64,000 nucleotides of DNA, from contig NC_082613.1 in the NCBI RefSeq assembly GCF_030936135.1, positions 3,658,001 to 3,722,000 of the forward strand, read 5' to 3'. Below, piece after piece: positions 46,446-60,459 of the stretch; positions within the stretch are counted from its first letter, which is position 1; every line of letters begins with the position of its first letter. The notes below the pieces were generated by a model, which saw only the letters and a program-made list of their open reading frames with translations, had not been told where the DNA came from and did not search any database. The DNA comes from Gavia stellata. Taxonomy: Eukaryota; Chordata; Aves; Gaviiformes; Gaviidae. The position numbers were made by a program, and so were the translations under genes.

Positions 46446-47420
46446 CTTGTGAAAAATGCCCAATTTCCCGTCCCGCTGCAGACCTGGGGCCTCACAGCCC
46501 CCAGGCAGGGCTCGGGCTGCCCCCTCTCCCGTTCCCCCCCCCGCCCCGGGGTATCCCAGCCTCCCTGCACCCCCGGGATGCTCAGGGAGAAATTCTGGGA
46601 TAAATCCGTGCACCAGACCGAGGGGAGAAACTGTGCTGAAAGCAGCCACATCCCTGGCTGGGGTGCAGAGAGCAAGGGCAGGAATTTAACCTCTACTCCA
46701 GCTATTGCAACGCGTTGACCTCGTGTAAGAGGAGGGAAAAGTACGAGAGCGGATGCACGGGTATTATTTTATCAGGGGCACAAACGCAGCTATCGCGGCG
46801 TTATCTTTATTGGTGCGAGATAGCGCCCGGCGCTGTCAGGCTGGCAGGGCTGGCGGGGTGACCGCAGAGGAGGTACGACTGCCCTCCGGAGCTGAAGGAG
46901 CTGTGCAGAAAAGCTGTGCCAACACCCCGAACCCCTTTGATTTGCATTAACACTTTCGTCTGGGCCTTTTTCTCCGCTCTTCGGGGTACTTGCTGTCACA
47001 GTGGTTGGTTTATAGGCACAGAGGGGGCCCTGGAGCGGTTACACGGGTGAGTCTCCGGACCAGCACCCGCACCTGAGCACTCCACACCCTCCAGGACATA
47101 AATCTCAGCAGATGTGACATGTGCATGTGCGAGGGTCCAACCGTGTAGCTCTTGTGCACCTACCCGTGCAGCTTTTGCAGCCCCCTTTGCATTTCTTATA
47201 AGGGCTGTTTCACATCACTTGGGAATTTGGCCTGTTTCTGCGTGTTCAGAGATAAATAATTCAGGCGCTGTATGTTTGGCTTTTTAAAGTGCAATCAGTT
47301 CTCCATTACCCAGAGCACGTGGGATAACCTGGGTAATGGAAAACCCCAGCTAATGCTGTACAAGGCAGTGAGGAGGGCAAAGACGTGGCCAGAGGTTTGT
47401 CATCCAGCCGCCACGCTGAG

Positions 47421-47454
47421 CCCTGCGGTACCCATCTCCCTGCGGTACCCATCT
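47421..47454 (+). repeat. Tandem duplication of 17 bases
   Basis: CCCTGCGGTACCCATCT occurs twice back to back with no mismatch, in unique upstream sequence. Confidence 0.9.
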
Positions 47455-50400
47455 CTGCTCGGTGCAGGGGCAGCAGTGCTGCACCCTTCCCACCGCTGCT
47501 GCCGGAGCTCAGGGCCCCACAGGTAACTGAGAGCCGGGGCAGGAGCCGGGGCAGAAGCAGACCCTGCAACTCGCTGAGGCTCATCCCGGGCTGCGGCAAT
47601 GTGCCGTTTGCATCGCTGCCTCCTCATCCTCCTCCTGAGCAGTGGCTCTGGGATGGAGCTGGAAGGTGCTGCCTTTTTGTCCCATCCTTGCCATGCCCCA
47701 TGGAGTTGGAGGTGAATGGGCTTCTTGCATGTTTTGCTTTCACTTACTGGGCTAAATTGGGAGCTGTTGAATAAGCTTTTAAAGCAAGATTAAATGTGGG
47801 AGAGCCTGCTGTTTGCGACATGCTGTGGTCAGGAAAAGAAGAAAGCTTTTGCTCCATGGACAGGCACTGATGTCGGTTTATTATATATGAATCATTTTGT
47901 GTGCACTGAGGTTAGGGCATTGTTTTGGCTGGTGCTGTACAATCACTGATGCGTAAGGCCCTGTTTCAAACCGTTTACATTTTAAATAAACAGGCTGGAA
48001 AGGACACCAGCTGTGCAAAGGTGAAGTGGTGCGTCAAAAGCATCTGAGCTGGGGAAACTCCCCACATTTCCCGTTCAACAGCGCCAAGCTGCATTCATCG
48101 CTGGCTCCAGCTTCAGGGTGGTGCATCCCTACTCCTCAGCTCCACTCACTTCTCCACATGCGTTTTGGTCCGCTCTGCCTTTGGTGAGGTTGTCCTCAGA
48201 GGTGCGGAGTAATTCTTTTACTTAATTTTTTTGGTGATTTTTTTGTACAGCATCTCAAAATACGTTACCTCTTGGGTGAGGAAGATGTAAAGATATGGAG
48301 CTTGTCCTATGGATTTGCATGAGCTGATAGTAACTATGATAACGTGTCCGAGGGAGAAGATGTGGCAAGGAAGGACAGAGGTCACCTGGAAGAAATGCGT
48401 CTCCTACAAAAATATTTAAAAGGTGCTGGGCAGTGCCACTGCAAATCAGTCTTGCCATCTCTGCTGATTCACTTGTAAATGAAAAGGAGTCTGTCCCAGG
48501 GACAAGTTTGTTTTAAACTCCGTTTTAAAGCCCGCGGGGCTCATGGTGAGCTGACACACACCTTGCTGCGTGAATGGTAGAACGCTCCTCCAGAGCTTGG
48601 AGTCTTCCCAGGACTGGGCTCATCCAAAAGGAGCTTTGCAGGTTTAGGGGATAGGAGAAGCTGGAATTAATTTGTCAAAGCAATAGAAAGGCATGAAGCG
48701 TGTGTGATGCAATGGAAGCTGGGGGCGGCAGGGGGTGGAAAGGATGGGCAAGGTTTGGGCAGAGCCTAGATGAGGACCGAGAGCCCTGCCCTCGCGGGGG
48801 GAGCACAGGCAGGGTGGCAGGGACCCGAGCGGGAGGGTGCTGGGGGCTTGGCATGAACTCAGGTCGTGCCTCGCTCGGTTTCTCTCTCGGCTCTGTAAAC
48901 CTGCGAAGGGGAAGGATGCAACAGGAGCGAAGGTAAAGATGTATGGCAGAAGAAATAGAAAAGTACTCGCCAGAGCGTAGTCCTTGTCCTGCTGCGAGCC
49001 CCAGACACCTCCACCAAAGGGAGGTGGGAAGGGCGATGGGGAGGCGCAGCCCTGTGCCCCGTGCTGCCTGCAACACGCATCAGCTTCCCTTGACAGCATC
49101 TGGCCCAAATCTTCCTCACCTCTGCTAGTCTCTCGTGTCAGGACCATCTCCTTTCGCTCCCTCACCCCTCCAGCTCAGCCAGTCTGGATACGGAGCTCTG
49201 CTAGCGGCTGACACTGCTGGTGGCTTTTCTTTTAAACTTGGAGGGGAGAAGGTCTTCGCTTGGCTGGGGCTTGGTGGTGGGCACAAAGGTTTCTGAAAGG
49301 ATGGGGGCATCTCTGCCTCTGTCCATCAGTAGAGCTGAGAATTATCAGGGCAGTGACAATGATAAACAATGATAAGGAAACTGGTAATCGTATTAGTAGT
49401 ATTGTTACTACATTATAATAATTGTATTGTTGTTATTATATGGGTTACTATCTCCTTGGGTTTGGGAGGCTCCGATCATTTTAGTTTGACTGAAACCCTG
49501 ACGTAATGGGTCATGTTAACACTTGCAGATATACCTGTGAAGATTTTCATTCAATATTTCACACCGGGATGGATTTATCATGTGTTGTACCTCTGTCAGA
49601 AGCTTTGGGAGTGTCAGGAGCTCTGGGCTGCTGTTTTTTATAAATCTCCATAAATCATTAAAACTCTGGGTTTAATGAATGCAAATTTAGTGCCACAGAG
49701 GGGAAGTCAGTTGGCTGGAGGCGCTCCCAGGGCTGGAATCGCTCCGTCACCAGCGGCTGTTGAAAGATGTTTCTTCAAGTTCGGTCCTGTAAGCCACGTG
49801 GGACCTGAGATGATCATGACAATCTTTGGGCTAAATCTGTGCAGACATAAACCTTATTAACACCCATCAAATGAAGCTATCCTCGTTTTCCCAAGATCCA
49901 CAGAGCTGACTAGGAAAGAAAGGGAGTTGTTGTATATTCATCATGTAAAGTCCGGTTCTGGGAACATTTACATTTTGAATACAGTTAAGTGTGCATGTAT
50001 TTACAAGATTAGGTTAACATAGTAATAAACCATTTATTTAAAGACCTAATGTCTAATATAGATTTCTGGTGCCTGAATGATCATTTCCTAATATTGCTGT
50101 TATAAATACTCCCATGATTCACATCCCCTGTTGCAGAACATGCAACAAATCTCTGGGAAGGAAGTACAGAACTGGATTTTTTTCTAAGATTTTTTTAGAG
50201 TTTTATTAAAACTCTAATTTGAGCCAGAAATTTATTCACAGGAAACATGTAATAAATAATGAATAAAGATAGTTTTTTTCAACAGCAGTGGCTAGTGCTG
50301 GCTTGCAGTGGGAAATGCACTTCTGAGAATCCCCCATGGGATTTCTACCAGACTTTGTGTTATCCTACCTCTGTAACACCCCCTTGGCTTTGCAAACTGG

Positions 50401-53400
50401 AGCATCGGAATCCATCCTGCTCAGCACTGCGAGCTGCATTTATCATTCCGAGAGCAAGGGATCCTGTGAATGAAAGGATGAGGTAGGAGGTTTAAAGCAA
50501 ACTCTTGCACAGCTCCTGATTAAACAGTGGCAACCGTTGCCGGAGGGCATTGCAGAGCCCAAAGTGTAACTGTGTTTGAGGAAGGATTAGACGAATTCAT
50601 GGGTGACACATGCTCTGGCGGCTGTTAAAGCCAGTAATCTCCATGCAAACCTCTCGTTCGGGATGTCCCCGAGGTGCTGATGGCCGGCGGCCAGGGGAGC
50701 GTCGCGAGAGGCAGCGATCCCTCGCCGCTCGTCCTGCCCTCGCCAGCCAACAGCAGCACTGCAATACTGTACCTCTGGGGTATTGGGAAATTATATTAGG
50801 AGCTTTGCTGCTGAGCATGCACAAAGTGTGATGTGTTAATTTTGAAAGAGATAAGGGAGAGCCGTAGCTTCTCTTTGAAAGATTTCTGAAGGATCTGAGC
50901 TCTTTTTTCTCAGGCCTTTTCCGTTAGGTGATGCGCAGACACCACAGCCTTTTTTTTTCCTAAGATAGAGAGAAATAGAAGTGATTTCTCGCACTCCAAT
51001 TAAGTTTTATTTGAATGAAATATGACATTACATTGGCAAGAATGATGGAAAACTCCAAAGACGACGTCGTCCAAAGACAAAACACGTTGAAGCTCAGTGC
51101 AGCGGCTGTAGGTATGTTCCCATAGAGTCTGAACAGTACGTGGCACCCGGCAGCTCTGAGTTAGCATCGAGGTCAATTCAGGCTTAGGAGTTAAAAGGGA
51201 AATTTTGACTGTGATGATGATAAGCACAATATTTTTGTAACTGTTCCTTTTGGCTGAAAGCAGCCCAGATTAGCAAAGCCACACCATGGGAGTGTATGTT
51301 CCGGCGAGGCAGCACTGTTACCATAATACCCCCAGCCACGCTCGGGTCCGGCCCCGCTGCTCCGGGCAGGCTGTCAGCAGCTCGAGGGTCTCCTTGCTCT
51401 GTGCTGATGTGCTGCACTGCGCACGGGAGCTCCTGAGCTGGACGTGGGAGTCCTACAGAAATGCAAACAGTCATTAATAACAACAATGATTACAATCCAG
51501 ATCATTACATGGGTCATGCCCACCTCCAAAATTTAAATTCTTTGAGCATAATTAACCTGCTAAATTCTTACTTAGGAAGGACTATAAATCATGGTCTGTC
51601 TCCTGAGATGAGGGCTGGAACGAGGCACACTCTGCACCTTACCTTCGTGGGTTGCTAGACCCAAAGCTCTGCTCCGGGATGAGGATCGGCCACCTCGGAG
51701 AGCTGCGGGTGTGGGTATAGCTGTGGGAATCCCCCGGCGTGGGGAGGGAGCGAGGGCAGAGATGTACCCCAGTCGCACTTTTTGTCTGCTCAATTCACTG
51801 GGGGGAAAAAAGCTATGAAGAATTATCAGAGAAAAACATATAAAATGAGAGCAAATCTTTTGTGGGCACGTGACGGCTCAGAATTCATTGCTTGGGTGTG
51901 CAAAGCAGCGATGCAAATGGGAGCGTGGGGAAAATCACCTGTACTGTGGTCTTTGCTTCTTATCCACTTGCTGTGCTTTTGGCACTGTGTCCAGTGGGAA
52001 TATTCACTCTTCATTTAGCAAGAGCAGACCCTCCACCGCACCAAGGAAGCATGCACCCAGCGCTCGCAGGGCACAAGCGAGGCGGCAGCATCTCAGATAA
52101 GATCCCAGCAACGCCTGCGGTGCGCGGGAAGTGGTGCGGAGCGTCGGCACAAGGGTTTGGGCTTTGGCTCCAGCCGAGTTGCCACGGTCAACACAGCGTG
52201 TTTGTACAGCAAGAGGAGATCATATTCATCAGAGCAACACCCTTCCTCTTTACGCGTGTTTTTGAAGTGTAATCGCCATTGAACCACCTGTTTAACACCA
52301 CTTCTCCCTTGCTAGGAGACTGGAGAAAGAGGTTTTCAGTCACTGAAGGTTTTACTTTTTTTCTTTTTAAATAAAGTCTGATGAAAAACCAACATTCTAA
52401 CTGAGGCATGAACTTTTAATTACTTTGTTTCATAATCTTTTTGAAGATCCCCGTTGAACTAACCGACTCTTTCAACTCTTTTTGTTGTTGGCTTAAAACG
52501 CTGGCACCAAATATTGCTCCAGATCTCACGTACAGTGCTATTCACTCTGCCCAATCCCCCCTGCAGATTTTGGTAAATGTTGCCAATGCACTGTAATGAA
52601 ATATAGACTTTTATTGACAGTGATATCATCTGCCCATATAATCAGGGAGATGGTCATGAGCATCATGTGTTTGTGAAGAATATATTCCAGCATGATATGT
52701 AGCATGCTTAGTTAGCCGTATTGGAAAGATTTCCAGATAGCTATTGATTTTCCAGTTCTGTAATTAGTTCAGAGATTACAAACATAGAAAATATTGCTCC
52801 AGAAATGGATTTTTTTAATTGTTCATAACACCAAAACTATGTTGTGACTGAAGCACGTCACATGCTTTCTGCAGAGAAAGACTTTGAACTTTGGAAGAAT
52901 ATTGCCCCTGTAAACACGGAGAAGAAATCACGTGGCTAATTCTGTCACTATCTCAGGTAAGGCCTGGATCACACTCGTTCTGGCTGATTTTGAAAATCCA
53001 TCCCTATAGTTCCTCTTGCAGGATCAAGGTCTACAGGAGAGCTCGGACTCTGAATCTGTGAGTCTGGATTGCATCCCGGCCGGGAGCTCCCCGTGCGGGT
53101 CAGAGCAAGCGTCAACCATCCCCCGCGGTGCAGAGCCCTCCGCCCGGGGATGCCCCGGTCTGCTGGGGCTGATGTTCACCCACCTAAATAGTTTTCACTT
53201 AATTCGTGCTCTGTGCTTACCATCGCGCAACTGCATCTTGCCCCTCCAAACTGGTCAAGGCCCCGTGGAGCCCATCCCACGTACTGCACCCATACATTCA
53301 CCCCTCTGCGCTCAGCTGGGAGCTCAAAATGCCCCTGAGGAGGAGGTAGACTCCTCTGCCCCCTTTCCAAATCCACAGAACTGCTCGTAATCACCATCAC

Positions 53401-56400
53401 GAGGGTCCATATGGATGCTGTGAGTCAGCTACCGAAGGGCTCCGGCTGCAACCTGCAGCAAGACAACGTTTCCAAGCAAGGCTGCGTTTTGCAAGTCTGC
53501 TGCTTTATCCTGGTCTCTACATTGATGCTTTGTAAGTTTAAACTTCACACTCTTTATATTGCTGCTGGGGCTGCCTACTAGCGCAGTAAATGCCGTGCGT
53601 GCACACGTGTTGTGCCGGACCCTGCCCCAACCCTGGCAGGGCTCACCGTTCACGGCGAGCTGAGCTCTCCGGAGACAAATCCCATCCACACAGCTCGGGC
53701 CATGCTCAAACCCTTTTTCCTCTCCTCCCCCTGGCCCTGCAGCAGCAGGAATTCAAGGCTCAGCCTCACGTACCGGGAAGGTTTACAGGATACAGCTTTA
53801 ACTTGGTGACTGCCACGTGTTTCTCATCCGAAGCAAAGGCATTTGCATGTGCCATTTCCTTGTTAGAATTAAAGAGAAACTTAATCAGCCCCACTTCTCC
53901 TTGCTGGAGCAGGCCTGACTTTGCATTCGGCGTGCTGAAAGCTGTTAGACAGCGACAAGCCGCAGCATCTCCTGCAGTCGGCAGAGGCCTGAATTTGGTC
54001 TCTGTGGTGTCCTCATCCCTCCGGTCCTGTGTCATCGCAAGGGTGCACCATGCCACCGCTCGCGTTGTAGCTCCTCTCCCCAGTTAGTGCTTTTTCTGGT
54101 TTTTAATTCTCTTCTAGGACGGTGAGAGGGAGATAAGAGAGGAAAGGGATATAAAGGCTGGGAGTGTAGCAAAGCAGATCAGACCTACTGCACTGCTCGT
54201 GGGTATTTGAGATTTTTTTTTCCACTTGCTTACCCAGCCTTTGGCATCTGAGGATCTCAGGGAGCAGCAGGCAGTTGGCCGAGGGCAGTAACTTTTCCCA
54301 GGAGTATCCATGGCCAGATGCAGACACATGATTAACCATCTGTTAGAGACACCCTATGGCTGCTCTGACCTTCATCCCCCCACGTCCCAGCTCTGCCCAC
54401 GGACAGAGAGCGGGGTGAGCCCCAGCCCTGGCCCCCGCTGTGGCAGGGGATGCTCCCACCCCGGCTGTCCCACTCGCTGCTGTCACCCCAGGCTCTTCCC
54501 AGCACCTAGAAGATGCATTTGCACAAGCAAACGTGCCCTGGACCTGTCAGGTCTGGAATTTCTATTTTTTGTATTGCTTCCAGGCAACATTTTTTCATCT
54601 GTAATTATCAGCTGAAGAAAGACATCTCTTCTCTTCTTTGGAGGGGGTTTTGGGTCCTCCCCGGCGAGGTGCACGAGCCGGTCGGTGCTTTGTGCTGGTG
54701 ACTCAGTGGCCTCATTGCACATACAGGGTGGGGTGGCTGTTGCTTATGGAAAATAGGAGTAGTTATGTCCAGTAACTAAACAAACTTCCTCTTCCAAAGA
54801 AGCTGTTATTTCCCTCTAACAGGATAATGGCAGATGTTTTCTGTGGAGGCAAAGCCAGGAGACCCCAACAGACGTAACAAGAGCACTGCAATTAGGGAGG
54901 TTATTAGGATTATTGCATTTCATTGCCCAACTGTGCCAGGCATTAAACAAACCACTTGAGCCACTTCTCTAAAAAGCTTGCAAATGAGGAAGGTTGGGCA
55001 GGCAGCAACCCTCCCCAAAAAGATACTTTCCAAGTTACAGGGATCACATACTCTGCCATAGTCATACAGGCAGTCGGAGAATTTGGCTACTATGAGATTT
55101 CTTCCAGAACCTGTGAAATCTCAGGAAGGAAGAAGAGATGTCCATTTTTAAAAACCCCAAACCTTATAATAATAAAAATAGTCAAACTGGGCAATCTTTG
55201 ATTTGGTTGATCTGCAACTATGCAGTTCCCAAACACACCCAGTCCCAGCAAAAACTCAGGAAGCGGGAAGTGCTGCAGTGAAAGTAAATTTAGTAAGACA
55301 TTAATGAACCAGGCACCCTCCCCTCCCTCGCCCATGGCAGCTCCTGAGGCGAGCGGCGTCAGACCGGGGCACGGATCCTCCCCGTGCACATGCAACCTTT
55401 GCACCAGCACATGTTCAATCTTTGCAGGAAAATGGTATCGCTGGGAGTATCGTTACACAGGAATTCTGTAGGAGAATGGTGTAGAAGGAAAGGGGGAGAA
55501 AATGCTGCTTTATTCTTTACCTCCCAAAGAATTATTGGGGTCACCCGGCTTCCTGGGAAGCGGGATTTGGGATGTGGATGAGAGGAGTGAATTGCAAGCG
55601 TTCTCCCCACCTCCCTCTGCTCTGGGACAGGTGGATATGAAAAAAATGAAGTATTTCACCCCAAGAATGTATCTAGTCTTTGTGTAAGTGATTCCCCCTT
55701 GCGTGAGGGCAGAGGGGCTACCACCAGGATACCCGCATTGAGGGAAAGCACCAGGCAAGCGGTCGTCCCCCCTAAGCAGGCACTTTTGGGGTTAGGCAAT
55801 AACTATGCATTTTGGGGGTTACCCACGACCTTCCCGAGATGGGAGGATTTGCAGGATGACCTGCGGGCATTGCTCCGTGCTCATCTCCCCTCGGAATTCC
55901 TACCGGGACGAGGAGGGGAGCAGCTGAGTTAGTCCAGTCTCACTCTCCCATCTAGTGGTAAAAGAAGGAAAGGTGGTCCAGGCAGAAAGAAAGAAATTTC
56001 CGCTTTCTGGGGCTTTTGGAGGGGGTATCGTTGTGGGTTCAGTTAAACCCATCTTCCCCAGCATGCTGGGGAGCGGGAATGTCACCGACCTGATCCCGAG
56101 GGAAACCCAGCAAAGTGCAAAGGTGGCTTCGAGTCCTTCCCCAGGTCCAGCGGGGTTTGGGGGCCCCTGCTCCGGGAATTAGCCAGAAAGGAGGGAGATC
56201 TGCACACTGGTGAGCACACCCCAGGTAAAACACTAACGGTCTGGCTCTAAAAGCGGGCATTCCTTGAGCAAAAGAATGTCTTCTAAACCACCCGTGGTGG
56301 GTGGGAGGCGGAAAGCTGTAGAGCAGCGCAAGAGCCGTGTCTTCCCACAAATAACCTCTTACCTTCAAATAGCCCAAGCTGCTGCTCCAGCCCGGATGCG

Positions 56401-59400
56401 GACATTGCTTTGCAGCTTCCCCCCAGCCCCACGGCCGCCCCACATGTGAGCCCCATAGCCGCCCGGCTGCCTTCCCGGAAAGGCCTTTGCGGTCCCCCAA
56501 AATAGCAGGGGGAGGCGCAACCGGCGAAGACTGATTGTACAGACGAGATCAGGTACCCGCAGGCATCGCGCTCAGGAAATGCGCTGTCGGAAATGTGAGC
56601 CACGGGCTGCAGGCGCTGAGCATGACATGCAGAGCCCGAAATTTCAGCAATGCAACAGCCTTTAAAACCTCTCCCAGGAGGTGACGAGGGGAGGCTGAAG
56701 CCGGGCAAGGTGGGTTACTTCGAGCTGTAAAGCTGTGTTTTATTTCAGCCAGACCCACAGAGCTGGATGGGAAGGGTTTCACCTCTCCCACAAAACTTTA
56801 AGATTCCTACGGTGATTCAGGCCCAAGAAAGCCCAATTTTTTTATGAGGAACTGGTATGAAACCAGCTCGGTCAGTGACTAACCCCATGGGGCTGTCGCT
56901 CCCCGGGCTGGAGAGGTACAGGGCTCAGGTCCTGCTGTCCCGGATTCAGGATGCTGTGATTCCCACTCTGCTGTCCAGAACCCTGTTCCAGAGACCCGAG
57001 AGCTTGACCAGAACAGATGCACTCTTACAGAAGATTTATGTTCTCATGTCAGATCAAAGAATTGTGGCATTTCCTGAAAGGTTAGATGATGTTCCATTTT
57101 CAGTAGGTCAAAAGCACAAGGAAAAAAAAATGTAATCTCTCGTAGATCAGCTGTTTACAAACCCCGGAGGTACAAGGGCTCAGCTCACGTTGCTGTTCAT
57201 ACAAAAAGGCTTTCCTAGAGCAGCACGCTGCTAAACTTGGCTTTCCCAGGGTGTCACCCACGTAGTCTGCAGCGTTAATAGCCTCAGCTGGGAAAAGATA
57301 ACTCAGATGAATATGGTACTCACTCCCACACTGTCAGGTTATAAAAAAAAGAAAAAAAAAAGGTGCTGAGGAGGTTTAGGAGGGCAGGAATCAGCCAGGT
57401 AAGATGGAAATCTTCTGCCAGAAGGAATGCAGTGCTCTGGGTGCTTTTCCAAGCAGCACCCACACGCTGCTGGAGGGGGGATGCGGGTTGGACTGGGCAT
57501 GGGCAGGAGCTGGTGATGGGGCCAGGCCACCTCGGGGGACGCGTGAGGCCACGTCGGTCTGTGCTCACTGGGACGGGACATGGTGGAGCTGTGCTCGGTG
57601 GAGCTGGGACCGGGGTGGGTGCTGGCTGAGGGTGCTGGGCCCTCAGCACAGCTGGGGAGCAGCTCAGCCACCGTATCCCTCCGGCACTGCGCGTGTCGGG
57701 AGAGGGCAGCCTTCGCCGCAGATGGATGTGTCGGGAGGGCGAGAGGCACCCACAACCCACTGACCCAGCACAGCGGGGCCGTGGCTTCTGAGAAAAGCTT
57801 AAATAGGGAAGCTTAAGTGATGCCCAGTGTGGAAGAGGGGGTTGTGCAGATGAAAAAGGCACCTTTCTCTCATGAAGACACTGCCAGGGGTTAAGCACTG
57901 TCCCATCTCCACCCTCCAGGATGTCCCGGGATGTGATTCACCCGTCTGAGCTGGTGGGGCAAAAGGGTCCCTGGAGCAAGGCTGGCCACAACTTGCTGCT
58001 CTGAAATCCGCTCTCCAGCAGACTTATAGATATATTTCACATTTCCCTTCTTCGCTGCAAGCTCATCTACATGCAGCACAGACCACCAGGCACCGCATAT
58101 GCCACAGCCTGGGGACCCAGGTGGGACATCCTGGGCTTGCATCCCCAGTAATGGCCCTGCAAACCCTCCCTGGAAAGCATGTTCCCTGCTACAGCAATAA
58201 AAAAAGGTTAATGAAAAGACATGCTGGAAACGTGGAAGTGCAGTTAATGCTACTGCTGTGATGCTTCATTTGAGCTGCGAAGAGAAGATAAAGTTCTGCC
58301 TCCCACTAGAGGTGTCACCAGGGAAAATTATTCCTTCCTTCTCTAAATGGCATCACATTGTTTCTTCTTTTCAGCTTGCTGCCAACTTGGTGTCACGGTC
58401 TATTTTTTCAGGAAAATAATCTGGTTACCTGGCAGTGGTGGTACCCTCCATCCAACCTCCCGCCCCCCAGACAAGATCAGTACAAAAGATATTCAAAAAT
58501 AGATTCACCTAGGAAAGAAGACTAAATAAGGACTGCTCTTAGCATGTGAATAGCTAATGAAGACCCACTTGGCAGTCTTGGCATACTCATCAGCTTCAGT
58601 GGATGATCGCTGATTGTGTGTCTGCAGCTACTTTATTCTTCTTTGCTCATTATACCGAGGTCAAATGAAACACACATAAAACGGTGGCAGAAATGAGAAG
58701 AGCCAATGGAGATGGCCATAGTGGTGACCCATCCCAACTGGAAAATTACTGGTTAGGATTTTTTACAGCCAATTACATGGAGCTATTTCATCTAGCAGCA
58801 AGAGGTAGGTCACTTCTAATCACCAAGGGTGAGATCCAGCTCATCACACCGTCCCATGTCTCTAATTAACAAGAGACAAATCTGAACAGCCCTGCCTGGG
58901 AGACCCATTGGACAAGCACCAGGCACGAATTTTGGGGGTTGTTCAGGATTCACCACTACACTAATGTGCTGGTATTGCCCAAAGGACTGGGGGCTGTCTG
59001 CACCAACCTGGGTGCAAAGGCTGTGGGTGAGGATTGAACAGCGTGGCAGGTCTGCTTGGCACCCAGCTCCTGGGAGCAGCTCTGGCAAGGACTACCACCC
59101 TCACCGGTCGCTGCACTGCTCTTCTCTGCCCAGAAAGACTTTTCCCTCTTAGCAAGAGATTTTCCAACGAGCTGTTAGAGTCCTGTGAAACTGGTAGTGA
59201 ATAACATATATAAATACAGTATAAGCTATATAAATATAGAGAGTCCTCTAACAGGATTTTCTTCTTAAGCACCTTAGGGCACTGATTTCTCCCTTTCCTG
59301 AAGCCAAACCTGAAGGGCTCAGGGACTGCAAGGTGAGTGAAGTTTTAATACTGTATTTGCTAATAAGCTGGGAAAGAGGAAAGGGAACAAACAAGTAAGT

Positions 59401-60443
59401 AAGAAAGAGAGCCAGCCGGATCCTGCCTCACCACAAGCGCCCGTGTCTTCATTAGTTTGCCACTAAACTTGTGGCAATGGGTAAAGGTGGAAGAGGGGTG
59501 CTGTAACGTGAAGCGCTGTTGCCAGAGGACTCTGCTGCAATCTGGATTGCGTTGCTGTAAAATCTGCTCTATTTCTACTTGTCTGATCCAGCCCCGAGAC
59601 CTCACTGATGGTGATTACTCCCAGACCCTTCGGTCTCGGCTCCTCTCTGTTCCTAACCCAGTAAACCATCCTCTTCTCACCAGTTCTAGGTCAGATGAAA
59701 ATGATGTTATTAGGCTACCTCTATTTTACGGTCTTTTAATTATTTCCACCTCTGTGATTACACTAATTAGCTAACTGGTTTCTAAGGGCTGTACAGTAGC
59801 TTGCATTACACTTTCATTAATCACAGCGTTAGCTAGTCTCGTTAAGAGTCCCTGATTTTTTGCATTATGATTTGAAATTATTCAATGCAAAAGTAATCTG
59901 AAGGGGGAAAAGAAGTCAATAGGAATAGACACCGTCTTTGCCAGCAGCTTGGCTGAGAGCCTCTCTGATATATTTAGAAATGTTATGATTTACAAGGGCC
60001 CGCCAACCATTTACTTAGTGTCTATAAAAAAAAGGTAAGTTTGAAGTTTCCAAATCACAACTATTAAAGGCTCCTTCTCACTTTCTTTGATTCGAGGCAC
60101 TTGACTGACACATTCAAATGGGATCAAAAATAAAACAACTGACAACACATCTCCTTCATCCTGATAGCTGTAACCAAGCACTTGCCACAGCTACACCATC
60201 TCTTCATCACATGGCAAACCCAGGACAAAGCAGAAACAAAGATCTAAGAGGAGGTTAAGTTTTCACTGCTGGAAAAACATTACTCTGACAGCTCGCAAGA
60301 CCTTCCCATAAATCCTCATCTACGGAGACTATTTGATGTGCTAAAGGACTTCTTAAAATAATCAAAATTGAGAACAAAGCGGCCCACATTGGATAGCTTA
60401 AATACATGCACAGGGGAATGTTTGCCACTGTGGCTATGATGGG

Positions 60444-60459
60444 AAAAAAAAAAAAAAAA
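60444..60459 (+). repeat. Poly-A run of 16 bases
   Basis: A homopolymer with no retrotransposon body recognisable next to it. Confidence 0.85.
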
